Shown here: piece after piece, positions 37,342 through 46,605 of the stretch
Layout: each line of letters starts with the position of its first letter
Position numbering within the stretch: position 1 is the first letter of the stretch
Assembly: GCF_000517545.1 (NCBI RefSeq)
Contig: NZ_BAIV01000002.1
Coordinates: 62,001-126,000 of the forward strand
DNA length: 64,000 nt
Source of the DNA: Bacteroides reticulotermitis JCM 10512
GTDB lineage: Bacteria; Bacteroidota; Bacteroidia; Bacteroidales; Bacteroidaceae
Reading direction: 5' to 3'
The notes under the pieces: model-generated
What the model was told of the DNA's origin: nothing
The model's database searches: none
What the model saw: only the letters and a program-made list of their open reading frames with translations
Program-made: the position numbers and the translations under genes

Positions 37342-38000
37342 TCAAGTAAGGCTTCGCCTATTTTCAAATCAAACGGAGTGGTAATCTTTATATTTTCACG
37401 ATTGCCTTCTGTCAAATAGACCGAAGTCCCCCAGGCTTCTACTACAGAAGCATCGTCTGTAAAAAGGGATGTATAGGGTTGCGAATAGGCTTGTTTCAGC
37501 AATTCGGCATCAAATACCTGAGGTGTTTGCACGAGCTTGTATGCGTTGCGGTCGACAGTCCGGCTTCCTGCTGTGGTGACTTCACGCACGGTTTCGACAA
37601 CATCCACCACGGGAATAACCGCATGATGTATAGCCGCTAACTCATAACATCTGCGGATGACCGACGAAGATACAAAGGGGCGTACGCCATCATGCACACC
37701 GACCAAACCGGGAGTGGTGACCAAAGCCAATCCATTCTGTACGGAATGAAACCGTGTATCTCCACCATCTGCCAATTCATGCTCAATGTGAAAATGATGT
37801 TCTTCACAGAGTTGAGTCCAAAAGCCTTGCTGTTCGGAGGGGAGAACCAGAATCAATTTCAACGAACTGTCGTAGGCACGAAATGCTTCGAGGGTACGCA
37901 TCAACACAGGCTTGCCTCCGATGGGAAGAAATTGTTTCGGGAGATCGGCTCCCATACGCAGCCCTTTGCCACCGGCTACAATTAGAGCATAATGCACCAT
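37329..38000 (-). CDS. ispD: 2-C-methyl-D-erythritol 4-phosphate cytidylyltransferase
   Basis: A 223-aa nucleotidyltransferase of the MEP isoprenoid pathway. Signature [32 protein letters not shown] at the N-terminus carries the CTP-binding glycine-rich loop and Arg/Lys. [12 protein letters not shown] and the C-terminal [32 protein letters not shown] are also conserved. Intact. It overlaps the start of recG and starts 3 bp after the DJ-1 family gene, so expression is coupled. Confidence 0.95.
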   Translation of the reverse strand: MVHYALIVAGGKGLRMGADLPKQFLPIGGKPVLMRTLEAFRAYDSSLKLILVLPSEQQGFWTQLCEEHHFHIEHELADGGDTRFHSVQNGLALVTTPGLVGVHDGVRPFVSSSVIRRCYELAAIHHAVIPVVDVVETVREVTTAGSRTVDRNAYKLVQTPQVFDAELLKQAYSQPYTSLFTDDASVVEAWGTSVYLTEGNRENIKITTPFDLKIGEALLECSI

Positions 38001-38003
38001 TGC

Positions 38004-38555
38004 CTAGAGTTTAACGCACATGGCTTCCGCCAACTCGTCTGCTTTCTCTTTGCCAACCAGCATTTCTACGGCCAAAAGAGCAAATTCCAACGAGGCGCCC
38101 GGTCCTTTACCCGTTACAATATTTCCGTCGCGCACGGCTTGTGCATCCACAAGTTCAGCTCCTTCGAGGTATTGTTCAAAACCCGGGTAACAGGTTGCTT
38201 TTTTCCCTTTGAGGATTCCAAGTTTACCGAGTACCATGGGAGCAGCACAAATAGCTGCGATGGGTTTCTGCTTCGCTGCAAAATCTAAAAGTAATCTACG
38301 AAGCCCTTCGTGTTTGTCCAATGTGCCAGCACCGGGCATTCCTCCGGGGAGCAGCAACAGTCCGGCATCAAAGAAGTCGCAATTCTCGTAATTCACATCA
38401 CAGAGCAAAGATACATCGTGTGCACCTACTACAATTTCATCCGGGGTAACCGATACAATTTGTACCTTCAACCCGGCACGTCGCAACGTGTCAACAGCTG
38501 TCAAAGCTTCGATTTCTTCAAAACCATCCGCCAAAAAAGTATACACAGTTCCCAT
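38004..38555 (-). CDS. DJ-1/PfpI-family protein
   Basis: A 183-aa class I glutamine-amidotransferase-like protein. The nucleophile-elbow Cys is in KPIAAICAAPMVLG (about residue 103), with the conserved Glu in FADGFEEIEALTAVD and the His/Gly-rich segment ARDGNIVTGKGPGA-like (RDGNIVTGKGPGASLEFAL) at the C-terminus. This matches the DJ-1/YajL branch. These proteins protect against carbonyl or oxidative stress; the exact reaction is debated. Between tonB (25-bp gap) and ispD. Confidence 0.88.
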   Translation of the reverse strand: MGTVYTFLADGFEEIEALTAVDTLRRAGLKVQIVSVTPDEIVVGAHDVSLLCDVNYENCDFFDAGLLLLPGGMPGAGTLDKHEGLRRLLLDFAAKQKPIAAICAAPMVLGKLGILKGKKATCYPGFEQYLEGAELVDAQAVRDGNIVTGKGPGASLEFALLAVEMLVGKEKADELAEAMCVKL

Positions 38556-38580
38556 AATCTTTTATTATAAATTGATATTA

Positions 38581-39411
38581 TTATCTTAATTTGAAATAGT
38601 AAGTTATTGTACCGGTTTGGTTGTTTACACCATCCACGGTATTAAACAAGGCTCGCTTCGCAGCATCTTCTGCCGCCTTTCGCAAAGCGGAATTGACCGT
38701 ATTGGTCTGCGGATTGATGCTGGTGGCAATTACTCCACCGTTTGGATTGACGGTTATGTTGACCACCACTCGCCCTTCTTCCTGCACATTATAGGCAGGC
38801 CGCGGTAAGCTCCCGGTACCTAAAGAACGCCCACCAAGATTAAATGTTCCGTAACCTCCTACTCCGGATTTCAGTCCGGTAGATGAATTTCCATCTTTGC
38901 TACCTTCCACACCTGTTCCGGATTCGGACGTACCTCTGTTTCCACCTAGTTGAGTTCCCTTTCCGAACGAATTGGCTACTCTTTTGGTAGTAGCTTCAGC
39001 AGCTTCTTTCCGCTCACGTTCGGCTCGCTCTTCGGCTAACTTACGCGTTTCGGCTAGCTTTTCAGCTTCGGTTTTTTCGGTCTTTTTTATATTCTCTTTG
39101 GGCTTTTCTACCTCTTTGGGCTTCAATACGACAGTTTCCTCCTCGGTCTGCGTGATCATATCTTGTTCAGTTGGCTCTTCGGGGATCGACTCAACCTCCG
39201 GTTCTTCAGCCAAAATGTCTACATCGACCAAAGAGGGGTCATCGAAACCGCTTGCTTGGTCCACATTGCCTAACATAACAGGCACACCGCCCGCACTATC
39301 ATCAGGTAGCCGAGCCGCAAAACTTACCAGAATCAAAAGAGCAAACAGAGCCACATGCACTAACAATGCACCCAGCACTCCAATATATTCACCCTTCTTT
39401 CTGTTGTCCAT
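38581..39411 (-). CDS. TonB-family energy-transducing protein
   Basis: A 276-aa inner-membrane protein: short cytoplasmic head, one membrane span (LGALLVHVALFALLILVSFAA, about residues 13-33), an acidic then Lys/Glu-rich periplasmic spacer (about 70-150), and a C-terminal TonB domain with RPAYNVQEEGRVVVNITVNPNGGVIATSI and YYFKLR. The Gly/Ser-rich segment at about 150-205 is long. It directly follows exbB and exbD genes, so it should form the motor that energises SusC-type transporters such as the two in this window. Which transporters it serves cannot be told. Confidence 0.9.
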   Translation of the reverse strand: MDNRKKGEYIGVLGALLVHVALFALLILVSFAARLPDDSAGGVPVMLGNVDQASGFDDPSLVDVDILAEEPEVESIPEEPTEQDMITQTEEETVVLKPKEVEKPKENIKKTEKTEAEKLAETRKLAEERAERERKEAAEATTKRVANSFGKGTQLGGNRGTSESGTGVEGSKDGNSSTGLKSGVGGYGTFNLGGRSLGTGSLPRPAYNVQEEGRVVVNITVNPNGGVIATSINPQTNTVNSALRKAAEDAAKRALFNTVDGVNNQTGTITYYFKLR

Positions 39412-39417
39412 ACTAAT

Positions 39418-39837
39418 TTATTTACGCGTTTCGGGCGGACGTGTAGCCAGCACCATTTTAAAATGATTCTCGTTCGCGATATTCAGAATTCTGACTATTT
39501 CACGATAGGGTACCGACTCATCAGCATAAAGCGCAACATACATTTCCGGTTCTTTGGTTGCACAGTTTTGCAAGAAGGGTGTTAGCTCTTCCAAAGCCAA
39601 CATCTGCTCTTTCTCGTTACCAAAAGCGGCATAGTAGTTCAAGTCTTTATCGATAACCACGCGAGTCAACGGTTTAGCCGAAGTTTGTTGTTTTCCCTGT
39701 GGAAGCAATACCTTGATGGCATTGGGTGACACAGCGGTGGAGGTTATCATAAAGAATATCAGCAGCAGAAATATGACGTCGGTCATCGAAGCCATACTAA
39801 AATCCGGTGATACTTTTGCTCTTCTTTTTAATGCCAT
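39418..39837 (-). CDS. ExbD/TolR-family biopolymer transport protein
   Basis: A 139-aa protein with one N-terminal membrane span holding the family's protonatable Asp: FSMASMTDVIFLLLIFFMI. A periplasmic domain follows (ALYADESVPYREIVRILNIANENHF). It works with ExbB to pass proton-motive force to TonB. It starts 6 bp downstream of the exbB stop and ends 6 bp before tonB. Confidence 0.92.
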   Translation of the reverse strand: MALKRRAKVSPDFSMASMTDVIFLLLIFFMITSTAVSPNAIKVLLPQGKQQTSAKPLTRVVIDKDLNYYAAFGNEKEQMLALEELTPFLQNCATKEPEMYVALYADESVPYREIVRILNIANENHFKMVLATRPPETRK

Positions 39838-39843
39838 ATCTTT

Positions 39844-40562
39844 TTATTTCTGAGCGGGTTCGTTTAGTAAATCCATAAATTCCATGGTCCGGGATTCCAT
39901 TTTGTTCACCACTCTGTCCACCAGCATAACCAAGTAGTTATAAGCAAACATGGCGATGATACCTACAATCAGACCTCCCACGGTGGTGATCATGCTTCAT
40001 AAATACCACCGGAAAGCAATGTTATATCGATATTGCCACTTCCGGCATTAGCCATTTCGTAGAATGCGCGCACCATACCTGTCACTGTTCCAAGAAAACC
40101 GAGCATCGGTGCACCTCCGGAGATGGTTGCCATGACGATCAGGCCTTTTTCGAGTCGGGCTACTTCAATGTTACCCACGTTCTCGATAGCTGCCTGTACA
40201 TCGTTGATCGGCCTTCCTAACCGACTGATGCCTTTTTCAACCATGCGCGCAGCAGGTGTGTTGACTGTACGGCAATAATTCAATGCGGCCTTTATTTCAC
40301 CCGTATGGATATAGTCTTTGATCTTGTCCATAAACATCGGATCATCTTTTCCGGCTTTGCGGATTACATAGTTCCGTTCGAACAGGATGTAGAAGCAGAC
40401 AACGGAGAGGACACCCAGCACAATCATGATCCAACCGCCTTTGACGGCCATATCAAACATATTCATTTCCGGAGCGGTCACTTCGGTCAATACGGGATTG
40501 GCTGTTGCCAGGGAATCGGTCAGGCTGATGGCTCCCTGAGCCAGTAACATCATTGCATTCAT
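39844..40562 (-). CDS. ExbB/TolQ/MotA-family proton channel protein (one frame break)
   Basis: About 240 aa after repair. Membrane spans: IMIVLGVLSVVCFYILFE near residue 45, and two more around the MotA/TolQ signature (RLEKGLIVMATISGGAPMLGFLGTVTGMVRAFYEMA, about 130-165). The frame stops at SGGIYEA; one added base at 39993 continues as MVTTVGGLIVGIIAMFAYNYLVMLVDRVV-like sequence, the third span, ending at the stop at 39844. That third helix is needed for function, so the break is probably a sequence error. Its ATG overlaps the pdxJ stop by one base. Confidence 0.9.
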
Positions 40563-41274
40563 TAGCGGAGGCAGTTTTTATATTCCTGAATGGTACGTTC
40601 CAACCCGAGGTACAAAGCATCGCTTATCAATGCGTGTCCGATGGAAACTTCATCCAGCCAGGGAATGTTTTTATACATATAGTTCAAATTCACGAGGCTC
40701 AGGTCATGTCCGGCATTTAACCCCAGACCGAGTTTGCGCGCTGCTTTGGCAGCTTCTACGAAAGGGGCGATAGCGGCTTCCGGACTCTTCGGATAGGCCG
40801 TTGCGTAGGGTTCGGTATAAAGTTCTACACGATCGGCACCGGCTTTAGCGGCATATTCTACCATCTCGACATCAGCGGCCACGAACACGGATGTACGAAT
40901 GCCGGCTGTATTAAATCCATCGAGTACTTCGGACAGAAATTCCAAATTCGCTTTCGTGTCCCACCCACAATTGGAGGTAATCTGCGAAGGATCATCGGGC
41001 ACTAGCGTCACTTGATGCGGTTTAACTTTAAGCACCAGATCAATAAAATCGGGCGAAGGATAGCTTCAATATTAAATTCAGTTTGCAGTAATGGACGAAG
41101 ATTGTAAACATCTTCCCGGCGAATATGCCGTTCATCGGGACGAGGATGGACGGTGATGCCATCTGCGCCGAAACTCTCGCAATCAAGGGCTACCTTTACG
41201 ACATTAGGTACATCTCCTCCCCGCGCATTTCTGAGCGTAGCAATCTTGTTTATGTTTACACTTAATTTAGTCAT
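40562..41274 (-). CDS. pdxJ: Pyridoxine 5'-phosphate synthase (one frame break)
   Basis: About 238 aa after repair. The last enzyme of the DXP-dependent vitamin B6 pathway, condensing 3-amino-2-oxopropyl phosphate with DXP. Family segments: [74 protein letters not shown] and [14 protein letters not shown]. The frame breaks at 41064; one added base gives [19 protein letters not shown] across the gap. I start at ATG 41274 (MTKLSVNIN). First gene of the seven-gene run pdxJ-exbB-exbD-tonB-DJ-1-ispD-recG. Confidence 0.94.
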
Positions 41275-41295
41275 AGTTTTATGTAATATTTGCTG

Positions 41296-41303
41296 CAAAA
41301 ATA
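41296..41303 (-). promoter_or_regulatory. Candidate -7 promoter element for the pdxJ operon
   Basis: Minus-strand TATTTTTG fits TAnnTTTG, 21 bp before the pdxJ ATG. Confidence 0.5.
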
Positions 41304-41479
41304 CGAATATTATTAGAAGCCGCCTAATAATACGAGGGGCAATCTACGCTCTTTTTGGGTTATTTAAAGCATAAATTCTAGGATTTTAGCTTTATAGACA
41401 CAATTATTGTCAATAAATGAAAGAGTGGCCGGGGATCAATCAAAATTGCGATCTGTTTCTATCATCAGGCGATTTAATG

Positions 41480-41655
41480 AGTAAAATCGACCGTTCAATT
41501 TGATTGAGTACACCGGTCAACTTGGCTAAGTACATCGGTGTTGTTGGTCAAGTACACCCGTTAACTTGGGCAAGTACACCGATCAATTTGGCCAAATACA
41601 CCCGTTGACTTGGGCAAATACACCGGTCAATTTGATCAAGCACACCGCTCCAGGG
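41480..41655. repeat. 22-nt period tandem array (locus B)
   Basis: Seven degenerate units beginning AGTACACC or a close variant start at 41507, 41529, 41551, 41573, 41595, 41617 and 41639: exactly 22 nt apart. Consensus about AGTACACCGGTCAACTTGG then 3 nt. A diverged unit may precede at 41480. The period is not a multiple of three and no frame stays open, so it is non-coding. Confidence 0.85.
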
Positions 41656-41777
41656 AAAGCCCCCACCGCCCTACTCCACCATACGAACCTATTAATCAAA
41701 GTATTATGCAAGGAAACGATTTCTTTTTAGAAAGAGAACTAGTCCGCATTTAACTAACAATTTGTTCTGTTTTTTTT

Positions 41778-41875
41778 GGACCATATGTTAGACCATATGT
41801 TGACCTATCTCAAACGCCCTACCAGAGCGGGTTTGAGAGATATGTTAAAATGGGTTTGGACCATATGTTGGACCA
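41778..41875. repeat. GACCATATGTT direct repeats flanking an inverted repeat
   Basis: GACCATATGTT occurs at 41779-41789, 41791-41801 and 41859-41869, the last followed by GGACCA. Between them TCTCAAAC (41808-41815) pairs with GTTTGAGA (41831-41838). It could be an operator upstream of the HTCS gene or a recombination scar. Confidence 0.55.
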
Positions 41876-42106
41876 CGATATATATATGTAAAGTAATTAT
41901 GTATTAAAATACATACTATCATTTTGCTTGTTTTTGGAGATTTGAAGGAAAGATTTTTCATTATTGCTCCGGATAAGCACGATAATCGTAAATTAGTCGA
42001 TATTAGAAAAGCACCCTGCCCCGTGTGTTAGGATACTGCATCTGATCCGCATAAAGCTCCTTGCTGAATTATTTATGAGTGATTGAATAAAAAAACAGTT
42101 TTTCAT

Positions 42107-42137
42107 TTTGGCATACGGCGAATTTATAGTACATTTA
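42107..42137 (+). promoter_or_regulatory. Possible promoter of a small ORF
   Basis: TTTG (42107-42110) and TACATTTA (42130-42137, one mismatch to TAnnTTTG) are 19 bp apart, the expected spacing, with an ATG 19 bp downstream. Confidence 0.4.
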
Positions 42138-42156
42138 CAAAGTATAAACAGACAAA

Positions 42157-42282
42157 ATGAGACAAGAAATACAGCTTAATAGATCTACGACAAAACGCAA
42201 CACATTGGGTTCGTTTTTAATACCGACAAACAAAGTCGCTAAAGAAACAAGATTAGACGGTTTTTCTCAAACGACTAGCTAG
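42157..42282 (+). CDS. Small hypothetical ORF (41 aa)
   Basis: A frame from ATG 42157 to TAG 42280 encodes 41 residues starting MRQEIQLNRSTTKRN and ending GFSQTTS. It is basic, has no membrane span and no domain I recognise. Support is limited to its position just after a promoter-like pair and the lack of any other feature there. It could equally be the 5' remnant of a larger lost gene or chance. It lies about 108 bp upstream of the HTCS gene. Confidence 0.25.
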   Translation: MRQEIQLNRSTTKRNTLGSFLIPTNKVAKETRLDGFSQTTS

Positions 42283-42350
42283 CGAATCAGCATAGCCTAT
42301 CCTAGAAAAATATTTTTATACGATTTCTCTCACTATTACAAGAGTTTTCA

Positions 42351-42358
42351 TATCTTTG
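42351..42358 (+). promoter_or_regulatory. Candidate -7 promoter element for the HTCS gene
   Basis: TATCTTTG fits TAnnTTTG, 31 bp before the ATG at 42390. A TTTC lies upstream at about 42324, slightly further than usual. Confidence 0.5.
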
Positions 42359-42389
42359 GATTGCAGTTAATCTGCTAAACCTATGACAC

Positions 42390-45300
42390 ATGAAACACAA
42401 ACGCTATTTCCTACTGATCTTACTCATGCACTTTTTCTTATTCGCACAGGCAAATGAGTACATTTATAAACACATAACATCGGCCAACGGATTACCTCAA
42501 AACTATGTGCGCTCCATTATCCAAGACTCAAGGGGCTTGATATGGTTCACTACTTTCGATGGGATTGTACGATATGATGGATATTCTTTCAAAACGTATC
42601 GCCGATATGATAACGGTTTAGATACCGGATTAATGTTATACGTCACAGAAAGTAGTGACGGGGATTTATGGATCGGCACAGAAACAGGGATTTACCGTTA
42701 TGACATAGACACCGATCTATTTACACGCATTTCCTCCTATCTACCGGAAGATGCAGGTATACAAAGAGTTATTCTCAAAATCAAACCAATAGGGAATGAT
42801 CAACTCTGGGTATACACCGGAAAAGGAGGCATTTACCAGATTAAGATCCTTAACAAAAAAAAGAATCAGTACCAATTAAAGCAATATTTGGACTCTGAAT
42901 ATTACTTCCCGAATATATGCGTCCCTTTTAATGGACATTATCTAACTGTGGCAGGAGGCAAAGTATATACTTTCAACAAATCTCTCAATACATTCCAACG
43001 ATTTCAGAAAGACATCCTCGAGGATATAAATCAAATATTTATTTACAAGAAGCAATTATATCTTCTTAAAGGAGGATTAGCTTACCTCTATAACGAAAAG
43101 ACATCGAGCCTTTTTCAGCTGACAAATCACCCGGCCCGCGAGTTGTTTATATCTTCTGACAATCAACTTTGGCTCTCTTGTTTCGACGGATTATATCGAA
43201 CCTCACTGAAAGGACTAAGTTCCGAACGAAAACTGAAAACCGTATTCAGTGGTAATCCTTGGACGACTTCATTTACCGAAGATAGTTTCGGCAATACATG
43301 GATTGGGACTTACCGGGACGGAGCATTCTGCTTCCATAAAAGTCAAACGCCATTTCAACAAAACCTATCTAGTAAAAACATCGAATGCATGGCAGAAGAT
43401 TATTCGGGTAATTATTGGATAGGCAGCCTGAACGGTGAAGTATGCGTACTCGATTCTACCCAGAAACGAATCATAGCGCAAACAACTCTGCAAAATGATA
43501 TGATACATACAATCTGTAGACAAGACGCTTCAGACAAAGTATGGATAGGAACTCTGTATGGGCTTTATGAAGCTTGGATCGGAAAGAATAAGCAAATCAT
43601 ACAACAACAGATTCCAGGAATACGTGTACCTTCGATCCGAAATATTGTGCAAGATTCCTGTTTCTTATGGATTGCAACCTACAATGACGGTTTAACTCTT
43701 TATAATCGCTCCACAAAACAAAGTGTTGCAGCCTATAAAACGGACTCTAAGACATTCCCGCTTCCTTCAAACATCATACGTACAATCTTAAAAGATAAAG
43801 AAAACAACTTATGGATCGGGACAGCAGAGGGACTGATAGTATTAAACAACCAAGATCGCTTCAAAAGCACCCCCTCGCGTCGGAAATTCAAACTGGCAAC
43901 TTATCATGACCATCTCCTGCCTCGGGATAATATTGTCCACATTCAAGAAGCAAGAAATGGGGATATATGGATCGGGACTTTAGACAATGGCCTCTACCAT
44001 TTAAAACGAGATCCATCTACAGGCGAATGGAACTATCAATGGCTCAATGTTCAAAAAGGACTTTCCAACAATTGCATCAAAAGTATCACAGAAGATAGCA
44101 ATAGCTTCATTTGGGTAGCTACCAATAAGGGATTAAACAAGATCGACCCGCAAACACAGTCTATCAAAATCTACCAGCTAAATGACGGACTGGCAAACAA
44201 TGAGTTCTGCGAAAGATCCTACATAAAGAAGAGCAATGGCACTCTATGCTTCGGAGGCATTAATGGCATAACTTCATTTACTCCTACTGTTTTCACAGAA
44301 GACACAATTCTGCCCAAAGTATCTTTCATCAACCTGTCCGTAAATAACAAAAGTCTGAAAGTCGGAGAAAAAGTGAATGGACAAATTCCATTAAAGCGTA
44401 CAATCCTCAACACGAACAAGCTTATCTTATCCCACCGGAATAACAACTTTTCTTTAGACTTCGTAGGATTGTGCTTCACGTCTACAGATAAAATTATTTA
44501 TAAGTACAAATTAGACGGTTTTGACAAAGAATGGATCACCTGTGAGCAAGGTAATCGCTCAGCAAAGTACACCAATATCCCTTCTGGTACTTATGTTTTT
44601 TTAGTAAAAGCTTCTTGTGATGGAGAGACGTGGTCGGAGCCGCAGAAAATGGAGATTCAAGTTCTGCAACCACTCCTTCTTCGATGGTATTTCATAATAC
44701 TATATATAATCATAAGTATATTCATTGGATATATGTTTATCCGGAATTTTAAGATTCGCGAAAAAAGGAAGTATGAACTCTTCCTTGCAAAGAAAGAGAA
44801 GAAACAGATACGCGAATTATCAGAGATGAAGATGAATTTCTTTATGAACCTGTCCCATGAGTTTCGTACCCCATTAACCTTAATCATATCTCCGCTGCAA
44901 AAGTTGCTTTCTACACCGAATATAACAAAAGATGAATTACATCGTCATCTCATGAATATCCAGCACAACAGTTCCATATTGCTCCGGTTAATTAACCAGA
45001 TACTCAAAGTATCCAAGCAGGATAAAGGAAAACTGGATATCGAACTCAGAGAAAGTGACATTGTCGATTTCTGTAGAAACAGTTTCTCACAATTTCTCCA
45101 ACTAGCTCATGACAAGCAAATCCAGTTTGCCTTTAACACCAATGCCCCCCACCTTCTCCTATTATTCGACATTTATAAAATGGAAGAAATTCTGTACAAC
45201 CTTCTTTCTAATGCTATCAAACACACACCTGACGGAGGTTCTATCAATATGGAAATCATAGCACAAGAAGAAGGGGTCTCGATTCATATTGCCGATTCCG

Positions 45301-46349
45301 GCATAGGAATGACCGAAGAGGTGAAGCAACATATCTTCGAACGTTTCTATTCCGAATCGGGGATTGGTATCGGCCTTTCATTAACCAAGGGCTTGGTAGA
45401 ACTTCACAAAGGTACTATCCAATTCAAGAGTAAAGAAGGAGAAGGAACCGTTTTTCAAGTATTTATTCCATTTCAAAATAAGAGTAACGCTGTAGAACCT
45501 TCCACAACAAACGAGACTTCCGGCCTACAATACTTCCCACCTCCTCCTTCACCAATAGATCCGATGTCAGAGAGCAGCGACGAAGAATTAGAAGACAAGC
45601 CGCTCTTGTTAATTGTCGATGATAACAAAGGAATCGTCCAGATGTTAGATGAGCTGTTTCGTCCTTATTATAATATATCAGCTGCATTCAATGGTAAAGA
45701 TGCTTTCGACATCTGTCTGTCTGAGATGCCTTCAATTGTCATTTCAGACATCATCATGCCGGAAATGAGTGGCATCGAACTTTGCTCCGCCATCAAATCC
45801 ACGAAAGAGACCTCACACATTCCGGTTGTGCTGTTAACTGCCAAAACATCGAAAGAGGCACAACAAGAAGGATTGTCAGTCTATGCGGATGCGTATTGCA
45901 GCAAGCCTTTTGACAATGACATTCTAATCTCTACGGTGCATTCGATATTGGGTAACCGACGAATGATGGCACAAAAATTCAGAAGTAATCTCATGTCCGA
46001 AGACGACCCTACTACCATTTTCCCGGAGCAGGCTGACAGAGAATTTATTCAGAAGATTATAGCAATAGTAGAAGAAAATATAGATAATGAAGAACTGAGT
46101 GTTTCACGACTCTGCCGTACCATTGGAATGAGCCAACTGACACTGAATAAAAAGATAAAACAACTTACCAACCAGACAACAAATGCTTTTATTCGAAGCA
46201 TCCGGTTGAAAGTCGCATCACAAATGATATTATCACAAAAGTATACAATATCCGAAGTAACCTATGCGGTAGGTTTTAGTGATCTACGTTATTTCAGAGA
46301 ATGTTTCAAAAAAGAATTTGGCGTATTACCATCCGATTATAAGAAATAG
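42390..46349 (+). CDS. Hybrid two-component system sensor/regulator (HTCS) of the PUL
   Basis: A 1319-aa one-polypeptide signalling protein. Order: signal peptide (1-21); periplasmic two-propeller sensor of Reg_prop repeats (many WIGT motifs, about 30-640); Y_Y_Y domain (about 690-755, YKYKLDGFDKEWITCEQG); membrane span (about 766-788). The kinase has phospho-acceptor His823 in NLSHEFRTPL, with ATPase boxes NLLSNAIKHTPDGG, DSGIGM and GIGIGLSLTKGLVELHKG. The receiver has Asp1120 in VISDIIMPEMSG and KPF. An AraC-type DNA-binding domain ends it (YTISEVTYAVGFSDLRYFRECFKKEFG). It should sense a released oligosaccharide in the periplasm and activate the adjacent SusC-to-GH29 operon. Intact despite its length. 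Confidence 0.96.
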   Translation: MKHKRYFLLILLMHFFLFAQANEYIYKHITSANGLPQNYVRSIIQDSRGLIWFTTFDGIVRYDGYSFKTYRRYDNGLDTGLMLYVTESSDGDLWIGTETGIYRYDIDTDLFTRISSYLPEDAGIQRVILKIKPIGNDQLWVYTGKGGIYQIKILNKKKNQYQLKQYLDSEYYFPNICVPFNGHYLTVAGGKVYTFNKSLNTFQRFQKDILEDINQIFIYKKQLYLLKGGLAYLYNEKTSSLFQLTNHPARELFISSDNQLWLSCFDGLYRTSLKGLSSERKLKTVFSGNPWTTSFTEDSFGNTWIGTYRDGAFCFHKSQTPFQQNLSSKNIECMAEDYSGNYWIGSLNGEVCVLDSTQKRIIAQTTLQNDMIHTICRQDASDKVWIGTLYGLYEAWIGKNKQIIQQQIPGIRVPSIRNIVQDSCFLWIATYNDGLTLYNRSTKQSVAAYKTDSKTFPLPSNIIRTILKDKENNLWIGTAEGLIVLNNQDRFKSTPSRRKFKLATYHDHLLPRDNIVHIQEARNGDIWIGTLDNGLYHLKRDPSTGEWNYQWLNVQKGLSNNCIKSITEDSNSFIWVATNKGLNKIDPQTQSIKIYQLNDGLANNEFCERSYIKKSNGTLCFGGINGITSFTPTVFTEDTILPKVSFINLSVNNKSLKVGEKVNGQIPLKRTILNTNKLILSHRNNNFSLDFVGLCFTSTDKIIYKYKLDGFDKEWITCEQGNRSAKYTNIPSGTYVFLVKASCDGETWSEPQKMEIQVLQPLLLRWYFIILYIIISIFIGYMFIRNFKIREKRKYELFLAKKEKKQIRELSEMKMNFFMNLSHEFRTPLTLIISPLQKLLSTPNITKDELHRHLMNIQHNSSILLRLINQILKVSKQDKGKLDIELRESDIVDFCRNSFSQFLQLAHDKQIQFAFNTNAPHLLLLFDIYKMEEILYNLLSNAIKHTPDGGSINMEIIAQEEGVSIHIADSGIGMTEEVKQHIFERFYSESGIGIGLSLTKGLVELHKGTIQFKSKEGEGTVFQVFIPFQNKSNAVEPSTTNETSGLQYFPPPPSPIDPMSESSDEELEDKPLLLIVDDNKGIVQMLDELFRPYYNISAAFNGKDAFDICLSEMPSIVISDIIMPEMSGIELCSAIKSTKETSHIPVVLLTAKTSKEAQQEGLSVYADAYCSKPFDNDILISTVHSILGNRRMMAQKFRSNLMSEDDPTTIFPEQADREFIQKIIAIVEENIDNEELSVSRLCRTIGMSQLTLNKKIKQLTNQTTNAFIRSIRLKVASQMILSQKYTISEVTYAVGFSDLRYFRECFKKEFGVLPSDYKK

Positions 46350-46371
46350 CTGTCTTATATAAAAAGGTAGG

Positions 46372-46426
46372 TTATAATAAAGGGGAGAAAATCAATAAAA
46401 GACCGTTTTTCTCCCCTTTATTATAA
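46372..46426 (+). terminator. Strong intrinsic terminator after the HTCS gene
   Basis: Perfect 20-bp inverted repeat (46372-46391 with 46407-46426; core AAAGGGGAGAAAA / TTTTCTCCCCTTT) with a 15-nt loop. The remaining 180 bp to susC hold an AT-rich leader with TTTCTTTG near 46488 as a weak -7 candidate. Confidence 0.85.
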
Positions 46427-46605
46427 TTTACCCCCTCTCAAATACAAATTACTCCCCCCTGACTTCCTTTAATAATATTTTTCTTTGCAGAAAGACACCG
46501 ATTGTAAAACCTTAATCAAGAGAAAGGAGGATGCCTAAACAAAAAGACCAACAAATCGCACAATGAATCTTAATTTAGTATTGTGATTAACTTTAACAAA
46601 AACAC

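Noticed and set aside
41480..41655. CRISPR array
   Set aside because: Units are contiguous at 22 nt with no unique spacers, repeats are degenerate, and there are no cas genes.
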